Shown: piece by piece, positions 24,346 through 34,400 of the stretch
Numbering within the stretch: position 1 is the stretch's first letter
Layout of the letters: each line of letters begins with the position of its first letter
Assembly (NCBI GenBank): GCA_009617715.1
Contig: VTFK01000371.1
Location: 398,271 to 462,270 of the forward strand
Reading direction: 5' to 3'
From: Plectrocnemia conspersa
Taxonomy: Eukaryota > Arthropoda > Insecta > Trichoptera > Polycentropodidae
DNA length: 64,000 bases
Translations under genes and position numbers: made by a program
The notes under the pieces: generated by a model
Databases searched by the model: none
The model's input: only the letters and a program-made list of their open reading frames with translations
Told to the model about the DNA's origin: nothing

Positions 24346-25854
24346 TGACATCGATGGTGTAGTTTTTTTTACTTATCACTATGCAAATCTCATTCTATAA
24401 TAAAAATAAAACCCTTATTTTATCAAATATCCTTCACCTCATAGTACAAATTTCAATCTCCTACTACACTCTAGAAATCTAGAGTGAAAAATAATAAGCG
24501 CAAAAGGCTCTAAAACCTTGAATAAGGATTGTTATAGGACGAATTACTGGTCACCTAATATTTTATTAGTTAAATAATTACCCCACCGTGTAAAAACATT
24601 TTATCGCGGTTTATTTTAATCTTGATTTTATAGGTAAAATATATCAATTAAAATCCACTTAAAAAATAGTAAATAAATAAATAAAAATACATAAAAAAAT
24701 ATTGATACGTATAATCACTGGTTTGACTCAAAAGGAGATGCTATTTAGCACACAAAGTCTTACAACCTTGCTGTACATATTTAAATTAAAATATTTTGGC
24801 TTATGCCAACGATAACAATTAGTATATATATAATATAATGCAATCGAAGAAAATAATTCTGGCTATAATGAACCTTTTTGTAGTTGCTTTAGCTTTTTGT
24901 AGTACTTTCTGCAGATCTTTTTGAAGAAGATATGGATATTAGCTGACTCTCGCGGTCGGTCGACGAGGGGCGGCCTTCTTGTTCAATGGCATAGTCATGG
25001 TCAATTTTTGGTTAAATGTATAATAACAAATATTTATAAATTGAATATATTAATTTGAATGGTTGTGTTCAATTTATGATAAAACTTTTATTTACAATTT
25101 TTATAAACGGTGCCAAAACCTCTCAAAAAGAATAGTCGCGTTATGGTTCATTACTAGTTTAATAAAACTTAAATAGAACCGTCCACGCCTATGCTAATTA
25201 AAAAGTTTCAAAGAACAATACTTTTTATTTCTTTTTTACGTAATTCCACATAAGTAAGCAATAACTCATTCTGCGGTTACAATTTAATACAATAAAATTA
25301 TAAACATAATACGTATACAATGCAATTAAATTTTAAAAGAACCAATGAGAAAAATAAAAAGCATAGTGAAAAGAAAATAAAACTAACAATTATATAATGA
25401 TATAATATATGTATTATTTATTGACTAAATTTTATATAATCAAAATCGCATGAATTCATTAAAAATATTTTATAATTTCTTTGCAAGTATTTCTAGTAAT
25501 TGTTTAGCAATCGTTTCCACACCAATCAGAACTTTGAGGATCTTTCACCGACATCATTCCTCCGCCAGCTTCTTCACCACTGTTCGAAAAAAACATCTCT
25601 CCCATCATATTCTGTCGCAATATGTAATATAATCTAATAAAATTCTCACTAGTTTCCACCTGAATTTTACTAGCTGCCAAGTCACACCCCCAAAGGGTCA
25701 GAATTTCGAAAATTCGTTTAAATAAAAAAAATAAAATGCTTATTTTTATTGTTATATATCAGCTAGTATGTACAATCCATCTAATTAAGAATACAAGTAG
25801 ACGTTGTATATAGATTTTCAAATGGCAAAAAAATTATTGGTAAAAAAATTTTTG
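24346..25854. other. AT-rich DNA, nothing firmly recognised
   Basis: Only small details: a 9-bp stem CACTCTAGA/TCTAGAGTG at about 24463-24482, and a short G+C-rich patch (TCGCGGTCGGTCGACGAGG) near 24950. Confidence 0.5.
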
Positions 25855-26145
25855 CACCCCGATTTCTCGGATTAAGGAGCACGATCGTATCCCTTTTTAA
25901 CAAGCATTAGAGCCATGATATCCAACTTACCTATATCAGTCGTTATCCAGATCAATAACATGGTGGTATTGCACATTGCTATATTTAGTGTCAGCAACGA
26001 GGAGCTGGTCCAAATTGTATTATTTCATTTGTTTATTTATAAGTTTTTCTTGTGTATTTTGTATTCTTTTTTCATTACCGTGATCCATTGAAATGAGCTT
26101 TTGGGTAACAACGGTCTTAATTTGAATAAATAAATAAATATATTA
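25855..26145 (+). mobile_element. Retroelement 3' fragment, dispersed family copy 2
   Basis: The only plus-oriented copy. It reads SIRAM...IFSVSNEELVQ in one frame up to AACGAGGAGCTGGTCC (near 25995), followed by about 110 bases of T-rich sequence ending in AATAAATAAATAAA (about 26125-26140), a typical non-LTR retrotransposon tail. Homologous to 12120-12460, 31906-32205 and 58930-59225 in reverse orientation. Upstream frame broken by stops. Confidence 0.55.
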
Positions 26146-28129
26146 CTCTACCTTAGCTCACGGATAACTATCGAATTAATTAACTAAAGTCGAGCTTGGA
26201 TGCTTCGTACGCTATTTATATTTATACGTACCCTAATAATAGACTAATTTAAAGCTTGTGTAAAATATACCTTTACAAATATTATATGAAATAAATTATA
26301 CCATAACATGATAGAAAGAGGTTTAATACACATTTTTTTTAAATTTACTAAACGAAAAAAATGCTAAAAATATGTACAAAACGCGAAGGTAAAAAATAAT
26401 TTGTTCGCCAAAAAGGTAATTTATGCGTGTAAATGTCAAATTTGAGTATGCTCATTTCGTTATAATAACGTGTACGTTCAGCTTGGCAAAGTAGCGCTCG
26501 TGCAAATTTGCGATTCATCCCCTCCACTCTCCACATCTACTCACTCATACAATGGTGGAGAAAAATAAAAATGGCCGGTGAGATGTTATCAAATTGACGT
26601 GCGCAAACTTTATAACATAATAACTTCTTCACGTCAGACACTGTTTACTTACATATGTATATTATTCAGTCTATGCTTATAAAAGGTTGACGTTGTCTGG
26701 AAACGATGTTATTACTAATTATCAGAATGATGTGCGGCTGATCATGAAATATAATAGTTAGCCTTTATACAATGAATTCAATGCGGCATTGTGTTACACA
26801 TAATTATCGTTAAATTATTATTTTATATTATATAATTTGTATTGTTCTTTGAAATGTATTATTATATAACTAATTATATAGATAAATAATACAGCATATA
26901 ATATAGTTGAGCTTGAGAAGCCATAAGGTAAGCTTTTATTTAAGAACATAAAAAAATATGTTATCATAATTACAGTAAAAATAATTCATCGTTTAAATTA
27001 TGAATTTTGCATAATATATGTATTTATTAACAGTGATTTGGTAAAATATTTTTTATTATAACAATATATGCATGAGTCATTTAAAATAGACAGAAAATGG
27101 GTGTCACTTTGCAACTAAAATAGACACTTAAAAGAAGATTTTTTAAATTTACCGCAGAGAAATAGTGCTAAATGTTTCTCCTGCGAGTCTCTTTCTTTGC
27201 CTTGGATCCCGTCTGCTGCCAGAACTTGTCTCTGACGCCTCGAATCATCTCTGACCTTCTCATCTCGAATCGATTGATCATATGCCGTCTCGAATTGTAT
27301 GATCACGTGATCGTCTTCCGAACGATCCGCTGATGTCTCTTAATTTAAGAATCGCAGATTAATCGAATCGCTCAATTATTGTACCAACGAAATATTTTCA
27401 CGCATTGAAATAATGAAATATGAAATGACAATAACGGTTTTTATGCAGGATAGACGCATTGTGCATCGCACATTATTTACGCACACAATTGTATTTTTTC
27501 TGGTGTTTACGAGTGACATGTAGCACTAGCAGGCAGGTGATCTGTGAATACTCCTAATTAATAAACAATTGTGGTATTGAGTATATTTAAATTGTTATTA
27601 TTCTTTTGTCAAAACGAGTTGCTACTTCCTTTTTATTATATTTTAAAATGTTGTTTGATTAAACCCCCAATACCTTAAAGACAAAGTATGGATTAGCATG
27701 TCATTTTAAATTTTTAAAAGCCTTACATTAAATCACTATTTCAGTGACGATTGAAAGTGACTGAAGGAACAAATTTTATAAAAATCATTTACAAAATTAA
27801 TTTTATGGTAATTATTTAAAGAATGCCTCTAGCGGGAGACTGCTTGGAAAAAAATATATTTATATATTTTAAGAACTGCTTATTGTCCAAGTAGACAATT
27901 TGTATTACAATAAAATAAAAATCCTAATATTCCAGTACAAATATCTGAAAAAATCGCTAAACTAATAAAATCAATTTAAAATAAATAGTACATATATTTT
28001 AAATATATTTTATTTTATTAATATAAGTATTATAGGATCTTTAAAATAAATACAAAATACTCGTTAATAATTTATTTACTCTCAGAATGTGTATTACATA
28101 CCTTCATCCACATACAAAATCGAATATGA
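26146..28129. other. AT-rich DNA with two weak islands
   Basis: Patches of higher complexity at 26390-26720 and 27150-27350 (the latter with GATCACGTGATC near 27300, a 12-bp palindrome). No gene was recognised. Confidence 0.45.
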
Positions 28130-28300
28130 ATTTTTCACGAAACGTAGCATTGCTTTAGAAGGGTGGGTGTCGTTCCGCGATTACCTTCCGGTTAGGAAAA
28201 GCCTTGAACGCTCCGAACGCTGACAGGTGATGAATTAACACCTGAAGCTTTCGTGTCAGTGAATAACGCGAAAATTTAAAATACCAAACGTTGCAAATCA
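28130..28300. other. Small non-coding island with inverted E-boxes
   Basis: CAGGTG (28224-28229) and CACCTG (28239-28244) form an inverted pair around TGAATTAA in a short G+C-richer block. These match bHLH/Snail-type cores; use is inferred. Confidence 0.35.
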
Positions 28301-28411
28301 TTTGATTTATGCACGCGATGGAAAATTTAGTCAAAATTTCAGCAAACTAATATGTGAAGTAAAACGTAAGTTGAACAAGGATCATAGGTTAAAATTATTA
28401 GATCGACATAT

Positions 28412-29880
28412 ATTATTTTATTTTATTTTATTAATTTATGTAGCTTAATAGCTAATCTTTACATCTAACAAATTTAGTTAACATACATAAAAATATAAAA
28501 AAAAATATATAGTGGAAAGAAAAAATAAAAATATACAATAATAAAGTCTTAATATTATAATTTATTTCTATATGTACGAAGGTGTTTTTTTATTCTATTT
28601 AAAAAACCCGTTATATTTTTGCTGTTTCGGATTTTTCTTGGAAGACTATTATATAAATCAAAACCTCCGTACATAATTCCCCTAGCCGTACTCGTTTTCT
28701 TATACTTAATTATCTTTAAATTTTTTCTATTTCTAGTATTATATTTATGTACATCTTTATTTCTTATTAAACACTTATTAAAATATTCTGGTAACATATT
28801 ATTTTCTAACTTATATATAAATACTAAAACATTCATACTCAATATTTCTTGAACATTCAACCATTCTAATCTATCAATCATACTTTTACAATTAGTTAAT
28901 CTATTTTTATTTAAGATTACTCTCATTGCCCTATTTTGTAATTTTTTTTGCAACATTTGTTTGTCTAATTTATTTAACATATTTAATATTGTTGCACAAT
29001 AATTGAAATGGGTATTGTAAATTATTTTTTTTGTATTTATACTTAATATATTTCTTATTCTAGATAATAAACCTATTTTTCTACTAATTTTTTATAATAT
29101 GTAGTTACAATGTTCTTTAAAATTTAATTTTGTATCAACAATTACTCCTAAATATTTTATATTATCCACTATTTCTATACTAGAGTTATTTATTACTATT
29201 TTGGTACTATTATCTAACACATTTTTATAATTAATAAACATACATTTAGTTTTATTCTCATTTAATTTAAGTACATTATTCTTTAACCATATTTCTAATA
29301 AACTTAATTCATTATTTAAATTATTTACAATTTCTTTAATGTTATCACCTATGCAATACATTAATGTGTCATCCGCAAATAGATGAATTTTACATTTTTT
29401 CACGTAATTAACTATATCATTAATATACAAAACAAATAACAATGGTCCCAATTTAGACCCTTGTGGTACTCCATAAGACACTAATTTCTCTTCAGAATAT
29501 ACATTATTTATTTTAACTTTTTGTTTTCTTTTATATAAGTAATTATTAAACCATCTTAAAACTATATCACTTATACCTATACTCTTCAATTTCTTTAACA
29601 TTATTTTTCTGTCTATTGTTTCGAAGGCTCTCTTGAAATCCAAGAAAACTGCTCCAATGATTTTGTTCGTATCCTTAGCCAACAGCCAATCATTTATCAC
29701 TACTTGTAATGCAGTTTCAGTGGAATGCTTTTCTCTGAATCCCGATTGTTGTTCACATATTATGTTTTGAGAAGTAATAAATTCCTTTAATTGTTTGATT
29801 ACTACTTCTTCTATTATTTTTTCTATACACGGTAGCATGTTGATTGGTAGCATGTTGATATTTATTATTAGAATTATCAT
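28412..29880 (-). mobile_element. 5'-truncated CR1/L2-like non-LTR retrotransposon
   Basis: The element keeps the second half of ORF2 and a 3' region ending in an ATAAAATAAAATAAAATAAT tail (about 28412-28432 on the plus strand as TATTTTATTTTATTTTATTA). The 5' end lies within the reverse transcriptase, near 29864-29880, as usual for incomplete target-primed reverse transcription. The sequence ATTATTAGA occurs at 28394-28402 and 29864-29872 and could be a short target-site duplication, though in such AT-rich DNA this is weak. The remaining coding region has only one stop, so the insertion is fairly young. Confidence 0.85.
28555..29880 (-). pseudogene. Reverse transcriptase, C-terminal two thirds, one nonsense codon
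   Basis: Conceptual frame of 441 codons with a single TAA (plus-strand 29092-29094). Upstream of it, residues 1-262 (counted from the first Met of the open frame) show RT motifs: INMLPCIEKI (14-23), GFREKHSTETAL (47-58), motif A LDFKRAF (80-86), YGVPQGSKLGPLLF (136-149), the catalytic FADD (168-171), and KYLGVIVDTKLNFKEH (243-258). After the stop the same frame continues KISRKIGLLSRIRNI, then YCATILN and the C-terminal NSLPRKIRNSKNITGFL, ending at 28555. HSTETAL with FADD fits the CR1/L2/Jockey group. Residues 9-17 (NMLP twice) reflect a local duplication at the truncated 5' end. Enzymatically dead because of truncation and stop. Confidence 0.88.
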
Positions 29881-31019
29881 TTTTTTCTTAATGTTGTTTT
29901 ATGTTAATAACTATTTAGACTAGTAATAATATACGCATGCAATCATTTAAAATAATCCATAAAAATAATATACAGCACACCTTTAAAAACATCTTTGATT
30001 CTGTAGATAACCAAGAAAATATTTTAATATTGAAATGAATTTCACAAAAAAATTGTATTTCAAAATATTTATAAAACATACTTCTATCGCAGATCGTCAA
30101 CTTTTGAATCGGGATTCTGCCCGCATTCATGTCGACAGATTCCATCTGCGGATTTCGTTTGGGGTGTACAACAAAGCAGACGCTCGCGACGATTATTATC
30201 TATCTGCATGCGCAAAAGTTATATTAGTATATCGACAATGGGTGTGCGGTCTTAAAATATATGGCTTTTAAAATAATATTAAACCCTTTATATATGTGTG
30301 TTACTATCGCGGCGTTCCATTATTAAAGTTGTAATGTACGCCCGAGACTTATCGCCAACTAGAAATCGTCACAGTTTATTAGAAAAGTTATATATATTAT
30401 CATTTTGCATACTTTACAAATCCAATTTGATTTCAACCGATATCTATGGGCAGATATCGAGTTTTAAACTTTCTTTATTGCTTAAATTTTTGCAAAAATG
30501 CTATGAAACTAATATTTTATCATGTTTATCTATATAATATTTCCAATAAATACTATTTATGCTAAGTAATTAAAATAAAGTTGTTTTATAAATTGTTTTC
30601 TCTTTCCATATACAACATTAAAGCGACTTATATACCAAGTTCAAAATTATTCAATAAAGACCTTTAAGTAAACTAGTAAAGATATTTACAAACTTCTTGG
30701 AATGACAGGATGTTAAACTCGGTTAAAGTTTATAAACATCTCTGGTGATATCGCATATTCGTAATTAGTTTATTAATTTCATCGCAATCTCTTCAACGTC
30801 AAAATTCAGACTATATATATAAAACACGCTTTTCTAATAATAGGAGCTTAGCTTTCAAAATCAATATTTTTGTATGAGACTATTTATTTATTAGCTTTAG
30901 ATACATTTTAGTTTTAGCAAAAAAGCATCATAAATGCTGTTTTAATGTGAAATGCGAGACATATCAAAACAATTTATATTACATAGCAATACCTTGCATG
31001 TGCCTAAATTAATCGATAA
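29881..31019. other. AT-rich DNA with one weak island
   Basis: 30080-30260 is more balanced in composition, with CpGs, and carries no recognised frame. The rest is A/T-rich. Confidence 0.45.
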
Positions 31020-31092
31020 TATTTATTAAGACCAAAGTGACATAGGTTACGCCAATGCGTCACGATGATCAATTTTTTTCAATATTTTAGTA

Positions 31093-31905
31093 GAGTACGC
31101 TCGGGATAAGGATGCCGGTTTGTTATTGTGTGCGTGTACATGTATATGAGAGGGAGAAACGATGTAGCGTGTACTTGATTGTCTCGCTTTCTCTTTTAAG
31201 GACAGTCGCTGATTCGTCAACGCTGGTATTCGTCAATAAAGTGCAGTGTCGCACAGAAGTTTGATCTTCTCTAGTGATTTATTTTAAATAATTTTGTGTT
31301 TTTATTGGTTTAAAACCCATATGCCACATATGTTTTTTATTTATAAATGAAATTTCTTGGGCATATTTGGGTTAATTGATATCAAGGCTTTAAATATACA
31401 CTGTAAGTTATTCGTTCTCTTGCCCGTGGATTAAACTATTTTAATTATTTTTCCATTAATCCGTACGTTGTTGGTTTTTTTACACTATTCTCTGTAAGGC
31501 TTAAAAAAGTTATTATTCTTAACGTTGCGCCAATGATAATTTTTTAATTTATTCAATGGATTATAATGATTTAATAGAGTCGTCGAGGCATTAAACAATC
31601 TGCGAATAATTTATTTCCCCATTTTATATCTTTTTGCTTTTGAAGAATAGCTAAAGACTTCATTATTTTATTGACTAGTGAAAGATTTTGAATTTTGCAA
31701 ATATTTAATTAATGACATTAATGTCTGGTTTCTTCGATTATATAATATATTTTTAATTGTCCGTTGAAATTTCCAACTTAGCTCAGATGTATGTATGTTA
31801 AATAAACCTATATTTTTTTTTTAAATAAAAAAATTAAATATTTTGAGCAAAATTGTTTTGAGCCACACAGTTCACGCACACAATAACAAACCGGAATCCT
31901 TATCC
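31093..31905. mobile_element. Mariner-type MITE copy 2, 3' end lost
   Basis: Begins GAGTACGCTCGGGATAAGG after TA (31091-31092) and follows copy 1 (3172-4040) closely along its whole length, apart from a shortened internal TTAA element. It stops at ...GGAATCCTTATCC (31905), about 13 bases short of the expected CGAGCGTACTC and TA, so the right TIR tip and target duplication are missing. No coding capacity. Confidence 0.8.
31314..31371. mobile_element. Shortened copy of the nested TTAA MITE
   Basis: TTAA at 31310-31313 and 31372-31375 flank a 58-bp remnant. The right TIR reads TGGGCATATTTGGG; the left is degraded to AACCCATATGCCAC. About 47 bases of the 105-bp form at 3392-3496 are deleted. Confidence 0.6.
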
Positions 31906-32205
31906 TTTATAATACTTACAATACAAATCATATAATATTAAAAAATAATTATATGAACCAGACCAACTTCTCATAGCTGACATTAAATATATCATTGTTT
32001 AATACCAGCGTATTAAGAAGTCGGATGGTGACAGTTATATGGCAGTCATCTAGTGCGGACATCCTGACTTTAATAGTCATCAAAATAGGACGTGGTCGTG
32101 ATTCTCTTTCCAACTTCCTGAAACCCAAAACCAAAATTCTTCGAGAATAGTTTGATTTTTGACAGTACCCTTTAGTTGTTCTTAAAAATGCTTAACGACG
32201 TACAA

Positions 32206-32639
32206 CTTTCAATTGAAATATACTCCTATAAGATTATGAGTCCCTAGTTTAATTTTAATAAAAGGGGAAAAGTGCTTATATATTCATATATATCCTATAG
32301 AAACTTACCAATTCAAATTACTATCATATCTAGGCCTAGAAATTTGAATATTAAAAAATATCTGAACACAACAGGTTGTAGAGATTTTTTAAACATAAAA
32401 TTGCTTTTACATGGCATATTTATTTTTTTAAACAAGATTAAAAATACAGAAAAGTTAGGAATGTTAGTTTTTTAACAAAGTTTGTATATAAAAAAATATA
32501 AATGTTAAAAAGTATTTTCTTTATATGTGAACTAAACATATGTTGTTTATTAACCATATTATGTTGAAGAATTTTAATCAAATATCATAAAAGGTTGTAA
32601 AATTACAGCCATTCTCTCATACATTTAAATTATTTATGA
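32206..32639. other. AT-rich DNA, nothing recognised
   Basis: A/T-rich intronic filler. Confidence 0.6.
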
Positions 32640-32920
32640 GCCAAATACAAATTTAATATGCGATTTAAAAAAATGTCTCCGAGTCCCGTAACTGATGAAG
32701 TCGCTTTGCGTCGTGGACAAAAAATAGAACATAATATTATTTCTCGTTTCCACGCACCAAAAAAAATGAGGGTCCGTCCCGCGAAAGTCAAAGCGGAATT
32801 TTTTCGCAATAAAATTATTTAAACAAAAAAATATGCAAATGGCCTTCAGGTGGCGCGGTACTCCAATCAAGCGTTTCCAATCTTGCGGCAGCCTACCCCG
32901 ACGCACAGTGAGGGTTTTTT
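32640..32920. other. Non-coding island
   Basis: Raised complexity with CpGs, containing ATATGCAAATGG (octamer-like, near 32832) and CAGGTGG (near 32847). Frames on both strands are short and unmatched. Confidence 0.35.
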
Positions 32921-33829
32921 ATGGATGCCTATTGGCAAAAATCATAAAAAAGGTGATAAATTTAATGTTTATTATATATATCATTTTAAAAAAAAAAACT
33001 TTTTTTTAGTATACCTAATAATATACAAAAGCCTTATCTTTTACCATTTCTCTAATTTTCTTTTCAACGCCACTAATTTGAATAATATATGAATTCCAGT
33101 GAATTCTGCTACATGTTATACTTAAAGCCAACTATAATATTATGCTTTAGCTTACAGTCAAGATATACATCTAGAATGTGAGCAAATTTCGAATGACTCA
33201 CCTTCAAACAAATATATTTATAAAATGAATAATTAACTATAAAAGATATATTTACTAATATTAGGAATAAGATAAAAAGGATTTATATTATACATGACAT
33301 ATATAATATAATATACATATATTCATAAGTATTTAAATAGATAGCATGATAACATATTTTTATACAAAACTAACATCACTAAAAGTGTATGATTGTATAA
33401 AAGTTTATTTATTTATTTAATAACATACAACACATATTTTTAATTTGTATAATTGAGCTTTCAAATACCACTCAAATAATTTTTTTTTTAGGTTTTGTAA
33501 ATATTCTATATTTATTTTTCTCGTCTTTTCTTGCTTCAGTATACTTTGTGAATAAGGACTAGGTCCAACCTCCTACCTGGGCTGTTTCAAGTGATAAACC
33601 GGTACAAAATATTGATGAACTATAACATCAGTAATCATTTTAAGAATATATATATATATTCTTAAAATGATTATGAATAATTTAATTGCCTTCTGGGTAA
33701 TAGAAAATATTGAAAAGTCAGCAGCTTGTACTTAATTTTAATAAACGTATTTACCTGTAATTTTAATATTGTTATGTATTAAAAAAAATTAAATAATACT
33801 TTCACTTTATTTTTTTTTGCTATGCTCTT
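32921..33829. other. AT-rich DNA containing a perfect palindrome
   Basis: Nothing coding; see the 42-bp palindrome at 33632-33673. Confidence 0.55.
33632..33673. repeat. 42-bp perfect palindrome
   Basis: The 21 bases from 33632 (TAATCATTTTAAGAATATAT plus A) are exactly mirrored by the next 21, with no spacer. The core is an alternating TA run but the arms include TCATTTTAAG, so it is not just a microsatellite. Perfect, spacer-free palindromes of this length are unusual and potentially unstable. Confidence 0.9.
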
Positions 33830-34400
33830 CCATACAAGTGCCCACTGTGCGTCATGTCGAGACCGAGCAAGCTTTCTTCGGGCCGAACATAATCTGTTCT
33901 GCGCTATCACAAGGGCGACAGGGTGGAGGAGGGGTCGTAGAATACGCAAAAATAAAATAAAATCGATTCTTTATCGGAGGGTGGGGGGTCGGTAATGCCG
34001 CAATTTGGCATTCATGGTGGCGGCGCCTCCGCCCATTTGGCGCACGCGGCGCCGCCCTGCATTCGGCCCTTTGTTTTACATTACTCCCGGACATTATTCA
34101 GACCTGGGCCACTTTGGGGGCACATTTGCCAAACCTGACACTGGGTCAGTCGTACCCGCCGACCGACCCGTCCCGTGGCGCCTCGCAATTATTGCCGATC
34201 AATCTGGGCTCGCGACCTTTCACCTTCACTCCACCTTGAAATTCGACATATTTATTGTCTATTCAAAAGCTCATGTGATTACGTTGATTGTTAATTAAGA
34301 AAACCGCTTGATTCCTAAGTAATAACATGACGGAACATTGCTGTTCGCCCCAAATGGCTACCGACGATTGTGAGCTACCTGGGCATGGCATTATATAATA
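33830..34400. other. Strongly G+C-rich non-coding island
   Basis: The most G+C-rich extended block of the window (33960-34220), with CpG-rich GGCGGCGCCTCCGCCC near 34018 and repeated TGGGCCACTTTGGGGG-like text. The overlapping 80- and 97-codon frames on opposite strands are what G+C-rich non-coding DNA gives by chance, since stops are rare; no family matches. Candidate CpG-containing regulatory element or internal promoter. Confidence 0.45.

Larger units (their letters stand above)
31020..32205 (-). mobile_element. Retroelement 3' fragment, family copy 3, split by a MITE
   Basis: The right part (31906-32205) reads on the minus strand ILMTIKVRMSALDDCH and IFNVSYEKLVWF, in frame with the other copies. 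The left part (31020-31092) matches the tail of copy 1, sharing CGCCAATGCGTCAC (31050-31063). The mariner-type MITE at 31093-31905 sits between the two parts, so the MITE inserted after the retroelement. Confidence 0.6.

Noticed and set aside
33852..34298. Overlapping frames on both strands in the G+C-rich island
   Set aside because: Stops are rare in G+C-rich DNA; neither frame shows a family motif, start context or splice sites.
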